A stretch of 64,000 nucleotides of DNA from Mesorhizobium shangrilense (GCF_040537815.1 NZ_JBEWSZ010000002.1:434001-498000); one strand, 5' to 3'. Counted from the first letter of the stretch, positions 49,034 through 58,988 are shown. The notes: generated from the sequence alone by a model not told the origin. Program-made: numbers and translations.

Positions 49034-51856
49034 CTACTGCCCCAGCCGTTCGAGCAGCACGGGGACATGCACCTGGTCGGATTTGTAGTTGCCGGTCAGC
49101 ATGTACATCATGATGTTGACGCCGGCGCGCAGCGCATAGATGCGCTGCATCGGGTCCGACGGCACGGTCGGTAGTAGCGGGTCGCCGTTTTCGTCGACCG
49201 CCCAGGCGCCGGCGAAATCATTGGCGGTGATCATGATCGGCGACACGCCGTCGCCGGTGCGCACCGGCCGGTTCTCGGTGTTGCTGGCGTCGAGCGACGC
49301 TTCCACCCAAAGCGGGCTGCCGGCGAAACGGCCGGGAAACTCGGGCATGATGAAGAAGGACTTGGTCAGCACATGGTCGGACGGCACGGGTTCCAGCGGC
49401 GGCACGTTGAGATTGGCCAGGATGTCGCGCAGCCGCTCGGTGGCCAGGCTGGTCGAATCGGCGCCGATGCCGTTGGCGAACTGGTCGCGCGTGTCGAACA
49501 GCACGGTGCCGCCTTGCTGCATATAGGCGTCGATACGCGCGATCGACGCCTGGCTCGGCATCGGTGCCGCCGGATCGATCGGCCAGTAGATCAGCGGGTA
49601 GAAGGACAGCTCGTCCTTGGAGATATCGACGCCCGCCGGTGCGCCCGGTTCGAGCGCGGTCTTCTCGATCAGGAACCGGGTCAGGCCCTCCAGCCCGGCG
49701 CGGCTGATCGAATCGTCGCCGGGTACGCCGGTCAGCACATAGGCGATGCGGGTCTTCGAAATCGCTTCGATCGCCGCCTGATCGCCGGGCTTGGCATCAT
49801 CGGCACGAGCGAGGTCGGCGTGGCCGAACAGCGCGCCAAACAAAATCAGCAGCACGGCCGTGGTCGTCACCGCACCGGTGCGGCGTGGCCGACGCGAAAA
49901 CAGGCCACCCATCCAGAACACGGCCAGCGTGTCGAGCGCCATCAGCAACAGCGCTATGGTCACCAGCGGCCCCTTCAGGTTCCGCGATTCATCGAAAGCG
50001 TACTGGATATCGGTGACCGGCACCGAAACGTTCGGACGCACCAGTGGCGCGAACACACTGCCGGCCTCCAGGAGGTTGTGGGCAAAGACACCGGATTCTG
50101 AGCCGTAAAGGCCGGGCGGGTTCTCGAAGGTCACCGGCAAGCGGCCAGCACCGGGAACCAGCGGCCTTGCATCCGGCGTCGGCGGCACCAGCGTGCCATC
50201 GGCTGATATCATGCGGTAGGGCGCCAGCGAGGTGGCCGCGGCTTCGGCATTGGCGACCGCCGCACCCTGGTTGCGCGATATCTGCACGATGCGCCTGAGC
50301 ATCTCGACGAAACTGCCGGAGATCGGCAGGTTGGACCAGGTCGCCTCGGGCGTGACGTGGAACAGCACCAGCGTGCCCTTGCCCTTCTTCAGCCCGGTCA
50401 CCAGCGGCGTGCCGTCGGCAAGGGCCGCCCAGGTGCGATCGACGATGTCAGGGGTCGGCTCGGCCAGCACCTGCCTTGTGACGGTGACCTCCGTCGGCGG
50501 CGCGAGATCGGCGAAGGGGCCGGCCTTGGGAAATTCGGTGACGGGTTGCGGCGACGTCCACGACAAGGCGCCGCCGAGCGAGCGCTCGCCGGTGCGCAGC
50601 CTGACCGGCAGCAGATCATCGTCATTGCCGGCGGCGGCCAGCCGCGAGCCGGCAAAACGCACCAGCGTACCGCCATTGTCGACCCAGTCGACCAGTCTCT
50701 GCCGTACCTGCTCCGGGATCGTGCCGATATCGGCCATGATGATCATCGCCGGCTTCTGGTCGAGGATCTGCGGAATGGCGTCGGCAAGGTCGGCGCTTGA
50801 GGGCTCGACGAGGTCTGCGAAAGGCTGGAGCGCGCGGCGGATGTAATAGAGCGGCGACAAAAGCGGCTGGGCCTGGTCGGCCTCGGCCTGCGACAGCAGC
50901 CCGACGCGGCGGCGCTTGGAGCTTTCGTCGAGGACACGCACGGCGCCGGCATGGCGTTCGCCGTCAAGCGCGATCGAGGCGAAGTCGTTACGCAGTTCGA
51001 ACGGCACGGTCATGGTGCCGGTGGCGGTTGCCTCGCCGGGGGCAAAGGTCAGCGTCGCATCGGCGATGCGGCGGCCCTTGTCGTCGAAGGCGCCGGCCGT
51101 TACCTGCCGAGGGGCCAGGTCGCCCGGAGCGCGAATGGCGGTGAGGGCAAAACCGTCCACCTGGTTCTCGGCATTGGTCAGGCCGGCGAGCGACATCCGG
51201 TCGGTGACCGCCCAGACGACGCGCGCGGCGTTTTTCGACAGGAGCGTGTTGAAGGCGGCTTCGTCGCCTTGAGCGGCCAGGCCGTCGGCAAGCACGGCGA
51301 CGCTGGCGCCCGGCAGGGAGGCCAGGGCACTGGCGACGCGAGCGTAGACGCCGGGACGGTCGGTCGGGATCGGGCGGGGCTTTGTGGCACGTAAACGGTC
51401 CAGGGCCTTGGCGGCATCGAAGGGCCCGATCTCGGAATTGGGTTTTTCGGCGGTGAAGGCGATGATCACCGGCACGCCGTTCGAGCCGGCATCGGCGATC
51501 AGCCGTTCGGCGGTGGCGACGCGCTTGCCCCAGTCGGCGGCACTTGCCCAGTCATTGTCGATGACCAGCGCAAGGGCGGCACCCTCGGCCGGCAGCTTTT
51601 CGCGCGGATTGAAGATCGGTTCGGCAAGTGCCGCGACGATGAGCGCGGCCATCAGCAGCCGGAGCAGCGTCAGCCACCATGGGCTCTGTTGCGGCGTCTC
51701 CTCGCGCTTCAACACACGGGCCAGGATCTTCAGCGGCGGAAAAATCTCGGCCTGTGGCTTGGGCGGGGTGAGCCGCAGCAGCCACCAGATCACCGGCAGC
51801 GCCAGCAGGCCCCACAGCACCATCGGTGCTCCAAAGGAGAGCGGCAGCCAGCTCAT
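49034..51856 (-). CDS. DUF4159 protein with BatA-like N-terminal domain
   Basis: A 940-residue membrane protein. Residues 1-80 form the aerotolerance-regulator N-terminal (BatA) domain, with two hydrophobic helices (SFGAPMVLWGLLALPVIWWL and LTLLRLLMAALIVAALAEPI). A von Willebrand-like part follows (ALALVIDNDWASA). A central helix is near residue 680, and the C-terminal 220 residues are the DUF4159 domain (IAYVLTGVPGDDSISRAGLE, FYPLIYWPIDPAAP, GGTVLFDTRDQFANG). It overlaps the DUF58 gene by four bases. It acts with MoxR and DUF58 partners in the inner membrane. Confidence 0.88.
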   Translation of the reverse strand: MSWLPLSFGAPMVLWGLLALPVIWWLLRLTPPKPQAEIFPPLKILARVLKREETPQQSPWWLTLLRLLMAALIVAALAEPIFNPREKLPAEGAALALVIDNDWASAADWGKRVATAERLIADAGSNGVPVIIAFTAEKPNSEIGPFDAAKALDRLRATKPRPIPTDRPGVYARVASALASLPGASVAVLADGLAAQGDEAAFNTLLSKNAARVVWAVTDRMSLAGLTNAENQVDGFALTAIRAPGDLAPRQVTAGAFDDKGRRIADATLTFAPGEATATGTMTVPFELRNDFASIALDGERHAGAVRVLDESSKRRRVGLLSQAEADQAQPLLSPLYYIRRALQPFADLVEPSSADLADAIPQILDQKPAMIIMADIGTIPEQVRQRLVDWVDNGGTLVRFAGSRLAAAGNDDDLLPVRLRTGERSLGGALSWTSPQPVTEFPKAGPFADLAPPTEVTVTRQVLAEPTPDIVDRTWAALADGTPLVTGLKKGKGTLVLFHVTPEATWSNLPISGSFVEMLRRIVQISRNQGAAVANAEAAATSLAPYRMISADGTLVPPTPDARPLVPGAGRLPVTFENPPGLYGSESGVFAHNLLEAGSVFAPLVRPNVSVPVTDIQYAFDESRNLKGPLVTIALLLMALDTLAVFWMGGLFSRRPRRTGAVTTTAVLLILFGALFGHADLARADDAKPGDQAAIEAISKTRIAYVLTGVPGDDSISRAGLEGLTRFLIEKTALEPGAPAGVDISKDELSFYPLIYWPIDPAAPMPSQASIARIDAYMQQGGTVLFDTRDQFANGIGADSTSLATERLRDILANLNVPPLEPVPSDHVLTKSFFIMPEFPGRFAGSPLWVEASLDASNTENRPVRTGDGVSPIMITANDFAGAWAVDENGDPLLPTVPSDPMQRIYALRAGVNIMMYMLTGNYKSDQVHVPVLLERLGQ

Positions 51857-52767
51857 GCGCTGACCTTTCCGGCATAGCCGCCATCGGCGGTCATCGCCAG
51901 GTGCAGGCGCACCAGCGCATCGGAGGCGAGGCGGTCGGTGTGGTTGACGGTAAAGCTCCAGCCGAGCCGCTTGCACCAGGCGGCCAGCTCGTGGCGGCGG
52001 GCAGTGTAGAGCAGGCGGTATTCATCGCCGAGCATTTCGGCGCGGCCGGCGGTCAGCTTGTCGCCGGTCTCGGGATCGGTGAATTCGGTGCGGCCGGCAT
52101 AGGGAAAAGTCTCCTCGGCCGGATCGGCGACTTCGATCAGATGCGCGCGCACGCCGTGGCGGGCGAGCACGTCGAGCCAGGCCATGGTGTCTTCGACCGG
52201 ATCGAGGAAATCGCTGACGATGACGATGTCGGCGAAGCGGCGGATTGCCGACAGATCGGGCTTTGCCGGCAGTTCGCCGGCATGCGTCAGCCGCGCCGCG
52301 ATGCGCTCGGCGCCGTTGCGGGCGGTGAATGGATCGGTGAGGCCCGGCCAGGCGATGCGCTCGCCGCTGCGCGACAGAAGCTCGGCCATGGCCAGCGCGA
52401 TGACCAGCGCGCGGGATTGTTTCGAAACGCTGGCGCCGGTCGATTTGTAGAGCATGGAGGGCGAGGGGTCGGCCCACAGCCAGACCGTATGGGCGGCTTC
52501 CCATTCGCGGTCGCGCACATAGGTGTGGTCGTCGCGGGCCGAGCGGCGCCAGTCGATGCGCGAGGAATCGCCTTCGACATAGGGGCGGAACTGCCAGAAA
52601 TTCTCGCCGATGCCGCGCTTGCGGCGGCCATGCCAGCCAGCAATCACGGTGTTGACGATGCGCCGCGCCTCGACCAGCAGGTCCGGAACCAGCGAAGCCC
52701 GCAACCGGCCACGGGCGAGCGCGTCTCTCGTCGCAGTCGGTGCCTGGAGCTCGCCAACACGCGCCAT
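51853..52767 (-). CDS. DUF58-family protein
   Basis: A 304-residue protein whose signature is HGRRKRGIGENFWQFRPYVEGDSSRIDWRRSARDD in successive blocks, followed by a von Willebrand-like fold (TVWLWADPSPSMLYKS, IVIVSDFLDPVEDTM) with a partial metal site. DUF58 proteins are always found with MoxR ATPases and are thought to be their clients or partners. Its start overlaps the MoxR stop by one base and its stop overlaps the DUF4159 start. Confidence 0.9.
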   Translation of the reverse strand: MARVGELQAPTATRDALARGRLRASLVPDLLVEARRIVNTVIAGWHGRRKRGIGENFWQFRPYVEGDSSRIDWRRSARDDHTYVRDREWEAAHTVWLWADPSPSMLYKSTGASVSKQSRALVIALAMAELLSRSGERIAWPGLTDPFTARNGAERIAARLTHAGELPAKPDLSAIRRFADIVIVSDFLDPVEDTMAWLDVLARHGVRAHLIEVADPAEETFPYAGRTEFTDPETGDKLTAGRAEMLGDEYRLLYTARRHELAAWCKRLGWSFTVNHTDRLASDALVRLHLAMTADGGYAGKVSA

Positions 52768-53771
52768 CAGATACCTTTGGCCAGTTTCGCCACGACGTCG
52801 CGCACGGTGGTGCCTTCGGCGCGGGCGGCGAAGGTCAGCGCCATGCGGTGTTGCAGCACCGGCTCGGCGAGCGCCCTGATATCGTCGACCGATGGCGCCA
52901 GCCGCCCGTCGTAGAGCGCGCGGGCGCGGGCACACAGCGTCAGCGCCTGGCTGGCGCGTGGTCCCGGGCCCCAGGCAACATGCTTGTCGGTTTCCGCGTT
53001 GCCCTGGCCGGGGCGCGCCGAGCGCACCAGCTTGAGGATCGCCTCGACGACGCTTTCCGGCACGGGCATGCGGCGGATCAGCGTCTGGATTTCCCTCAGC
53101 CGGGCCGGCTGCAGGACGTTTTCGGCTTTGGCATCCTCGATGCCGGTGGTCTCCAGCAGGATGCGGCGCTCCGCCTCGATGTCGGGGTAGAGGATGTCGA
53201 CCTGCATCAGGAAGCGGTCGAGCTGTGCCTCGGGCAGCGGATAGGTGCCTTCCTGCTCCAGCGGGTTCTGCGTCGCCAGCACGTGGAAGGGCGCCGGCAG
53301 GTCGTGGCGGGCGCCGGCGATGGTAACGTGATATTCCTGCATCGCCTGCAGCAGCGCCGACTGGGTGCGTGGCGAGGCGCGGTTGATCTCGTCGGCCATC
53401 AGCAACTGGGCGAAGATCGGCCCCGGGATGAAGCGGAAGGAACGTTTTCCGGTCTCGTCCTGCTCCATCACCTCGGAACCGAGGATGTCGGACGGCATCA
53501 GGTCGGGCGTGAACTGGATGCGGCGCGAATCAAGACCGAGCACGATACCCAGCGTTTCGACCAGCTTGGTCTTGGCAAGGCCGGGCACGCCGACCAGCAG
53601 CGCGTGGCCGCCGGCCAGCACCGCCACCAGCGTGCGCTCGACCACGCTTTCCTGGCCGAAGATGACCCGGCCGACACCGTCGCGAACCCTGGAGATGTCG
53701 GACAGTGCCTTTTCGGCCTGGGCGATCATCTCGGCTTCGCTGATCGGATTTTCCTTGATCATCACGCTCAT
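52767..53771 (-). CDS. MoxR-family AAA+ ATPase
   Basis: A 334-residue AAA+ protein. Walker A is LLVGVPGLAKTKLVETLG (about residues 58-75), Walker B LLMADEINRA, and sensor 1 in LATQNPLEQEGTYPLPEAQL. The C-terminal lid follows from residue about 235. MoxR ATPases act as chaperones maturing membrane or metalloprotein complexes. It is the first gene of the four-gene cluster MoxR, DUF58, DUF4159, COG5426-like, all overlapping or spaced by three bases. Confidence 0.92.
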   Translation of the reverse strand: MSVMIKENPISEAEMIAQAEKALSDISRVRDGVGRVIFGQESVVERTLVAVLAGGHALLVGVPGLAKTKLVETLGIVLGLDSRRIQFTPDLMPSDILGSEVMEQDETGKRSFRFIPGPIFAQLLMADEINRASPRTQSALLQAMQEYHVTIAGARHDLPAPFHVLATQNPLEQEGTYPLPEAQLDRFLMQVDILYPDIEAERRILLETTGIEDAKAENVLQPARLREIQTLIRRMPVPESVVEAILKLVRSARPGQGNAETDKHVAWGPGPRASQALTLCARARALYDGRLAPSVDDIRALAEPVLQHRMALTFAARAEGTTVRDVVAKLAKGI

Positions 53772-53912
53772 TCAGCATCGATCCTTGTTGTTGGAAATAC
53801 CGGCCCGCAGAATAACATGACTGCCGCGATTCGGCCTCGCGTAGCGCCTATGATCGAACTTAAATCGTACACTTAGGCTGACAAGCGAAACAACAGTGAC
53901 TATTTCGTGACC

Positions 53913-54542
53913 ATGACGGAACACTCCGAACATCGTGAAGAAAGCCTGACGGCGGCAACCGAGGCGCGAGGGCTTGAGGCGCTCGTGTCGCGCGCCACGC
54001 GCGCCGGTAAGGGGCCGGCGCCGGTCGAGCGCTGGAATCCCGATTTCTGCGGCGATCTCGACATGGAGATCAAGGCCGACGGCACATGGTTCTATCTGGG
54101 CACGCCGATCGGCCGCATGCCCCTGGTCCAGCTCTTTTCCTCGGTGCTGCGCAAGGACGCGGACGGCAAGACCTATCTGGTGACACCGGTGGAACGGGTC
54201 GGCATCCGCGTCGCCGATGCGCCTTTCATTGCCGTCGAGATTAATGTTTCCGGCAGCGGCGACGAGCAAATCATCACCTTCCGCACCAATGTCGGGGATG
54301 TGGTCGAGGTTGGACCGGATCGTCCCCTGCGCTTCGTCGACGAGAGCGAGACCGGCGGATTGAAACCCTATGTGCTGGTGCGCGGCCGGCTGGAGGCGCT
54401 GGTGGCGCGGCCGGTGATGTACGAACTGGTCGGGCATGGCGAGGAGATCGAGATCGGCGGTAAGACCATGTTCGCCGTGCGCTCCAAGGGCGCCGTGTTT
54501 CCGATCATGGCGGCGGACCAGTTGAAGCGGCTGACTGCGTGA
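53913..54542 (+). CDS. DUF1285-family protein
   Basis: A 209-residue cytoplasmic protein of the DUF1285 family. Characteristic blocks are RWNPDFCGDLDMEIKADGTW, GTPIGRMPLVQLFSSVLRKD, DGKTYLVTPVERVGIRV and NVGDVVEVGPDRPLRFVD. Function unknown. The ATG at 53913 is chosen; a GTG two codons earlier is also possible and no clear ribosome site is seen. It overlaps the Nudix gene by one base, so the genes up to the CCA-adding enzyme form one operon. Confidence 0.85.
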   Translation: MTEHSEHREESLTAATEARGLEALVSRATRAGKGPAPVERWNPDFCGDLDMEIKADGTWFYLGTPIGRMPLVQLFSSVLRKDADGKTYLVTPVERVGIRVADAPFIAVEINVSGSGDEQIITFRTNVGDVVEVGPDRPLRFVDESETGGLKPYVLVRGRLEALVARPVMYELVGHGEEIEIGGKTMFAVRSKGAVFPIMAADQLKRLTA

Positions 54543-55174
54543 TGGACCAGGTGACGCCGGCCCGGTTTTCCACCGCGGATTTTCGCGCGCGCTTTGCGGC
54601 GCAGCCGGCCGCGCATGCCGGCGACGATTTTGGCGATCATCGCTTCAATCCCGGTCATCCGCGTCTCAGCCAGGCCAGGGCGCTGCGCGATGCCGCGGTG
54701 CTGATCCCGGTGGTCGACCGCGACGGCGATGCGACGGTCCTCCTGACCAAGCGGGCGGAAAAGCTGCGCAGCCATTCGGGGCAGGTGGCCTTTCCCGGCG
54801 GCACCATCGATGCGACCGACGCAAGCCCGGAAGCGGCGGCGCTGCGCGAGACCTTCGAGGAGATAGGCCTTGGCGGCGATCGCATCGAGATCATCGGCCG
54901 CATGCCCGACTATGTCGCCGGCAGCGGCTACCGCATCGCGCCGGTGCTGGGCATAGTTCGGCCTCCTTTCCAGTTGACACTTAACGCCGACGAGGTCGAT
55001 GCCGCCTTCGAAGTGCCGCTGCGCTTCCTGATGGACCCGGCCAACCACAAGCGTGACAGCCGCATGTGGAACGATCTCGAATGGTTCTTCTACGACATGC
55101 CGTATGGCGACCGCCGCATCTGGGGCGTCACCGCCGGCATCATCCGTACGCTCTATGAAAGGCTCTATGCGTGA
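54542..55174 (+). CDS. CoA pyrophosphatase-like Nudix hydrolase (NudL type)
   Basis: A 210-residue Nudix protein. The Nudix box is GGTIDATDASPEAAALRETFEEIGL in two blocks, with the catalytic REtfEEiGL part intact and an Asp-rich front half, as in NudL/CoA pyrophosphatases. SHSGQVAFPGG just before it and VLGIVRPPFQLTLNADEVDA after it also fit. It probably hydrolyses CoA or related diphosphates. It starts at the overlap with DUF1285 and its stop overlaps the GTG of the CCA-adding gene by four bases. Confidence 0.88.
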   Translation: MDQVTPARFSTADFRARFAAQPAAHAGDDFGDHRFNPGHPRLSQARALRDAAVLIPVVDRDGDATVLLTKRAEKLRSHSGQVAFPGGTIDATDASPEAAALRETFEEIGLGGDRIEIIGRMPDYVAGSGYRIAPVLGIVRPPFQLTLNADEVDAAFEVPLRFLMDPANHKRDSRMWNDLEWFFYDMPYGDRRIWGVTAGIIRTLYERLYA

Positions 55175-56433
55175 GTTCATCGATTGCGGGCAGGGCCGAC
55201 TGGCTCGGCGACAAGCATCTGCAGCGCCTGCTTGGCATTCTGACCGAAGGCGGTGAAGAGGCGCGTGTCGCCGGCGGCGCGGTGCGCAACACGCTGATGG
55301 GCCAACCGGTCGCCGACATCGACATCGCCACCACCTGCCTGCCTGATGAAACCATCCGCCGCGCAGAGGCGGCAGGCTTCAAGGCGGTGCCGACCGGTAT
55401 CGAGCACGGCACGATCACTGTCGTCGCCGGCGGCAAGCCCTATGAAGTCACCACTTTGCGCGCCGACATCGAGACCGACGGACGCCGCGCCAGGGTTTCG
55501 TTCGGCCGCGACTGGCAGGCCGACGCCGAGCGGCGCGACTTCACCATCAATGCGCTCTATGCCGAAGCCGACGGCACCGTCATCGACCTGGTCGGCGGTA
55601 TCGCCGACATCGAGGCGCGTCAGCTGCGCTTCATCGGCGATGCGGAAGCGCGCATCCGCGAGGATTATCTGCGCATCCTCAGGTTCTTCCGCTTCTTCGC
55701 CTGGTATGGCGACGGCCGTCCGGATGCCGAAGGGCTGAAGGCCTGCGCTCGATTGAAGGAGGGGCTCGGTCAGCTTTCCGCCGAGCGGGTCTGGTCCGAA
55801 CTGAAGAAGTTGCTGTCGGCGCCCGACCCGTCACGGGCGCTGCTGTGGATGCGGCAGGCCGGCGTGCTGACCAGCGTGCTGCCGGAGAGCGAGAAATGGG
55901 GCATCGATTCGATCCACCCGCTGACCAGGGCCGAGAAGGATCTGGGCTGGACGCCTGATCCGCTGCTCAGGCTGGAGGCGATCGTGCCGCCCGATGCAGC
56001 GCGCATGAAGACGCTGGCCGAGAGGCTGAAATTCTCGACGACGGAGGCCGACCGCCTGCGCAACTGGGCGCTGAGCGTCGCCGTCGAGCCGAAGACCACC
56101 GAAAGCGAACTTGCCAAGAAGCTCTATCGCGGCGACCGGCAAGGATTTGTCGATCGTCTCAGGCTGTCGCTCGCCTCGGCGCGGGCGCGCGCGGTGGAGG
56201 ATACGGACGCGCTATTGGAAGCCGGGGGCTTTTCGCGCCTGCTTGCCTTCGCTGTTAGATGGGAAAAGCCGGTGTTTCCGCTCAAGGGCGCCGATCTCAC
56301 CGCCATCGGTGCCAAGCCCGGGCCGAAGCTTGGCGAAGTCCTGAAGAATCTGGAAGTGGAATGGGTCGAGGCGGGTTTTGCACCCGATCGCGACGCGCTG
56401 ATCAAGCGCGCCGCTGAGGCTTTGGAACCATAG
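55171..56433 (+). CDS. CCA tRNA nucleotidyltransferase (poly(A) polymerase family)
   Basis: A 420-residue nucleotidyltransferase that adds or repairs the CCA end of tRNAs. The catalytic domain has RVAGGAVRNTLMGQPVADID with DID as metal ligands (near residue 47), RRDFTINALY, and RIREDYLRILRFFRF for the tRNA-binding domain. The C-terminal half is helical. The start is GTG at 55171, in overlap with the Nudix stop, giving a coupled operon of DUF1285, Nudix and CCA enzyme. Confidence 0.9.
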   Translation: MSSSIAGRADWLGDKHLQRLLGILTEGGEEARVAGGAVRNTLMGQPVADIDIATTCLPDETIRRAEAAGFKAVPTGIEHGTITVVAGGKPYEVTTLRADIETDGRRARVSFGRDWQADAERRDFTINALYAEADGTVIDLVGGIADIEARQLRFIGDAEARIREDYLRILRFFRFFAWYGDGRPDAEGLKACARLKEGLGQLSAERVWSELKKLLSAPDPSRALLWMRQAGVLTSVLPESEKWGIDSIHPLTRAEKDLGWTPDPLLRLEAIVPPDAARMKTLAERLKFSTTEADRLRNWALSVAVEPKTTESELAKKLYRGDRQGFVDRLRLSLASARARAVEDTDALLEAGGFSRLLAFAVRWEKPVFPLKGADLTAIGAKPGPKLGEVLKNLEVEWVEAGFAPDRDALIKRAAEALEP

Positions 56434-56454
56434 TCCCGAAACCGGGCATGGCTC

Positions 56455-56576
56455 AGAGCCTGTTTCATCCCGATGGAATCGGGATAGGCCCTGTCTGTTT
56501 GTTCGAACATGATCTCTGGACAAACGGGAACCGTTTGTCCGAGAAAACCGGTTCCCACCTTTCGGGATCATGCTCC
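56455..56576. repeat. RIME-like intergenic repeat, copy C with extra insert
   Basis: Same composite as copies A and B, but a second small palindrome, tggacaaacggg with ccgtttgtccga (around 56517-56542), is inserted in the second hairpin. It ends five bases before the DUF1059 stop codon. Confidence 0.85.
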
Positions 56577-56580
56577 AGGT

Positions 56581-56766
56581 TCAGGCCGCGTCGCGGACCT
56601 TCTCGATCCTGGACCGGATGGCCTCGATCATCGTTTCACGGATGACCGTTTCGCCATGCGTTTCGCGCATATGCTCGACGGCACGGCGCATGACCTCGGC
56701 TTCCTCGTCGGCACGCGTGTGCCAGTCGCAGCCGGGAACCAGCGATCCGCAGTTGAATTGCTTCAT
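56581..56766 (-). CDS. DUF1059-family small protein
   Basis: A 61-residue protein with the DUF1059 pattern: MKQFNCGSLVPGCDWHTRA, then HMRETHGETV. Two Cys and two His in the pattern Cys-x6-Cys-x2-His and later His-x4-His suggest a zinc-binding mini-fold. AAGGAGACATGCC precedes the ATG. Function unknown. Confidence 0.85.
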   Translation of the reverse strand: MKQFNCGSLVPGCDWHTRADEEAEVMRRAVEHMRETHGETVIRETMIEAIRSRIEKVRDAA

Positions 56767-57012
56767 GGCATGTCTCCTTTCATCCATGGGGCCGAATCCT
56801 TCGAGTCGGGGGAGGGTCCGGCGCATCTTTTTGGGCAGCGATCCGGTTGGTGCGCGGATCGCTGGCGGACGAAAACTATAACACCAATGGGCCGGTCTTG
56901 GTTGCATGAAAGCGCCGCGCATCCGGCGATTGGCGCTAACACTTTGAATCTTTTTTGATTCTGCCCGTCATGGTGAGTGGTAAGCGCGAACCACGCTCCG
57001 CTCACCAACAGT

Positions 57013-57927
57013 CTACGGCCAGCGCACCTCCGGCGGCAGGCTGGAGAGAATGGCGGCGACGTTGCCGCCAGTCTTCAGTCCGAAGATGGTGCCGCGATCG
57101 TGCAGCAGGTTGAACTCGACGTAACGGCCACGGCGGATGAGCTGCTCGTCGCGGTCGCCATCGGTCCAGTTCTCGTTGAAATTGGCGCGCACGAGATGGC
57201 CATAGACGACGAGGAAGGAGCGCCCGACATCCTGGACGAAGTTGAAGTCGGCATTCCAGCCGCCCTTATCCTCGCCCGAATGCAGCCAGTCGAAGAAGAT
57301 GCCGCCGGTGCCGCGCGGTTCGTTGCGATGCGAGAGATAGAAATACTCGTCGCACCAGGCTTTGAATTTCTGGTAGTCGGCGACATCAGCGTTCTTCTCG
57401 CAGGCAAATTGCATGGCGCGATGGAAGGCGATGGTGTCGGGATCATCCTGTGTGCGGCGGCGGTCGAGTACCGGCGTCAGGTCGGCGCCGCCGCCGAACC
57501 AGTGGCGGGAGGTGACGACCATGCGCGTGTTCATGTGGACGGCCGGCACGTTGGGGTTCCATGGATGCGCGATCAGCGAAATGCCTGATGCCCAGAAACG
57601 CGGATCTTCCTCGGCGCCCGGCATCTGCTTCCTGAATTCAGGCGAGAACTCGCCGTAGACGGTCGAGGTGTGGACGCCGACCTTCTCGAAGACGCGGCCA
57701 TACATCATCGACATGGTGCCGCCGCCGCCCTTGCCCTCGTCGCGTTCCCAGGGCGTCTTTTCGAAGCGGCCGGGCGACCAGGAGGCCAGCGGACCGCCGA
57801 GATCCTGCTCGATCTGCTCGAAGCCGGCGCAGATGCGTTCGCGCAGCGCCTCGAACCACAGCCGCGCCTTCATCTTCTTCTCTTCGATGTCGGCTGGCAG
57901 GCCAGCGGGTATCTCGGGTCGTTCCAA
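57013..57927 (-). CDS. hemF: Oxygen-dependent coproporphyrinogen III oxidase
   Basis: A 304-residue enzyme that makes protoporphyrinogen IX with oxygen, in haem synthesis. Very conserved blocks are present: [61 protein letters not shown] and [16 protein letters not shown]. The start chosen is TTG at 57927: GGAGACGGCCC gives a ribosome site seven bases before it, and the length then fits the family. Upstream lies a repeat with palindromes. Confidence 0.93.
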   Translation of the reverse strand: MERPEIPAGLPADIEEKKMKARLWFEALRERICAGFEQIEQDLGGPLASWSPGRFEKTPWERDEGKGGGGTMSMMYGRVFEKVGVHTSTVYGEFSPEFRKQMPGAEEDPRFWASGISLIAHPWNPNVPAVHMNTRMVVTSRHWFGGGADLTPVLDRRRTQDDPDTIAFHRAMQFACEKNADVADYQKFKAWCDEYFYLSHRNEPRGTGGIFFDWLHSGEDKGGWNADFNFVQDVGRSFLVVYGHLVRANFNENWTDGDRDEQLIRRGRYVEFNLLHDRGTIFGLKTGGNVAAILSSLPPEVRWP

Positions 57928-58033
57928 GGGCCGTCTCCGGTTGGGCGGGCGGCGAGTCCACAAATGACTCGTCTTTTCCGGGCGCGATCCCTAATCTCTT
58001 AGGGGACAGGGTCAAGTCCCGTTGCAGCACCAC

Positions 58034-58124
58034 GCGTCCTTTGGACGCGCAACAGGGCGCTGCGACACCTTGGTTTTGCGCATGATCCTTTCCGAACCTC
58101 GATTCCGATTTCGGGGTCATGCGC
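58034..58124. repeat. Short palindromic repeat, variant related to RIME-like copies
   Basis: Two hairpins, gcgtcc-ttt-ggacgc (58034-58048) and gcgcatgatcctttccga with its partner tttcggggtcatgcgc (58078-58124). The second is a diverged form of the second hairpin in copies A-C. Confidence 0.6.
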
Positions 58125-58145
58125 CAGGTGGCAAGGAGTTCTTTC

Positions 58146-58403
58146 GTGGGCACGCCGGCAAGACCGCCGCTGCATGGACTGAAGAAAAGGCTCGACCAAA
58201 GCCGGGCTGAACGCGCGAACAAGCCACGAGACGGGTTTCTGCGAGAAACCTTCGTCCTGCCGCGCTCCGATGCGCGTCTCAAGGCCCAGGAATGGTTCGA
58301 GCGCTTCCCCAAGCAGGCCTACTGGACCGAGATCGAAAGCTGGTTCGAGCGACCGGGGGATTTGATCGAGTTCACGATAAGACGGCTGCCGGCGGCGGAT
58401 TAG
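58146..58403 (+). CDS. Small conserved hypothetical protein
   Basis: An 85-residue basic protein, no signal peptide or membrane helix. Blocks are [20 protein letters not shown] and [20 protein letters not shown], the latter helical and aromatic-rich. No family is recognised. The GTG start at 58146 has AAGGAG seven bases upstream; an ATG nine codons earlier lies inside the neighbouring repeat. Its stop overlaps the stop of soxR (opposite strand) by a few bases. Confidence 0.6.
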   Translation: MGTPARPPLHGLKKRLDQSRAERANKPRDGFLRETFVLPRSDARLKAQEWFERFPKQAYWTEIESWFERPGDLIEFTIRRLPAAD

Positions 58404-58846
58404 CTTTCGACCAGCAATCGCCTGGCGCCCGTTCCTTCCCTTGCCAGCCGGTCTCCCCTGTTCCTCAGCGGGCATTTGTCGATCGACATGCAGCCGCAGC
58501 CGATGCAGTCGGTCAGCCCGTCGCGCAGTTTCTTCAACTGGGCGATCTTCTGGTCGAGCCCGTCGCGCCAGGCGGTCGACAGCAGATTCCAGTCGTCGCG
58601 TGTCGGCGTGCGGCCTTCAGGGAGTGATTCAAGCGCGGAGCCGATCTCGGCCAGCGAGATGCCGACTTCCTGTGCGACCTTGATGATCGCCACGCGCCTC
58701 AGCACGTCGCGGCCGTAGCGGCGCTGGTTGCCCGAGGTGCGGTGGCTGCGGATCAGCCCGCGCGCCTCATAGAAATGCAGCGCCGACACCGCCACTCCGC
58801 TGCGCGCGGCCACCTGGCCGACTGTCAATTCCGTTACTGGCGCCAT
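58400..58846 (-). CDS. soxR: Redox-sensing transcriptional activator SoxR
   Basis: A 148-residue MerR-family regulator. The helix-turn-helix is [20 protein letters not shown], followed by the long dimerisation helix. The [2Fe-2S] ligand cluster [12 protein letters not shown] (four Cys, near residues 115-126) identifies SoxR, which senses redox-active drugs or superoxide. A SoxR box lies about 35 bp upstream of the start, indicating autoregulation or a divergent target. Confidence 0.93.
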   Translation of the reverse strand: MAPVTELTVGQVAARSGVAVSALHFYEARGLIRSHRTSGNQRRYGRDVLRRVAIIKVAQEVGISLAEIGSALESLPEGRTPTRDDWNLLSTAWRDGLDQKIAQLKKLRDGLTDCIGCGCMSIDKCPLRNRGDRLAREGTGARRLLVES

Positions 58847-58879
58847 TCCCGACTTTTCCGCCCCGATTTTTCTGCTTGA

Positions 58880-58897
58880 CCTCAAGTTAAGTTGAGC
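58880..58897. promoter_or_regulatory. SoxR box
   Basis: cctcaagttaagttgagc is very close to the consensus CCTCAAgttaacTTGAGG: the CTCAA/TTGAG arms match and only the centre and last base differ. It sits between soxR and an unoccupied stretch where a divergent target gene would normally start. Confidence 0.8.
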
Positions 58898-58988
58898 TTG
58901 TAGCGAAGAAACCCTGGATGTGCAAATGAAGGAGAAGGCGATGTGCGCCTGGGTCAAGATGACGGGTGAGGGCCTTGCCGGCGAACCT

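Noticed and set aside
47267..49174. Plus-strand open frame of 635 codons opposite the COG5426-like gene
   Set aside because: Antisense shadow; no ribosome site or motifs.
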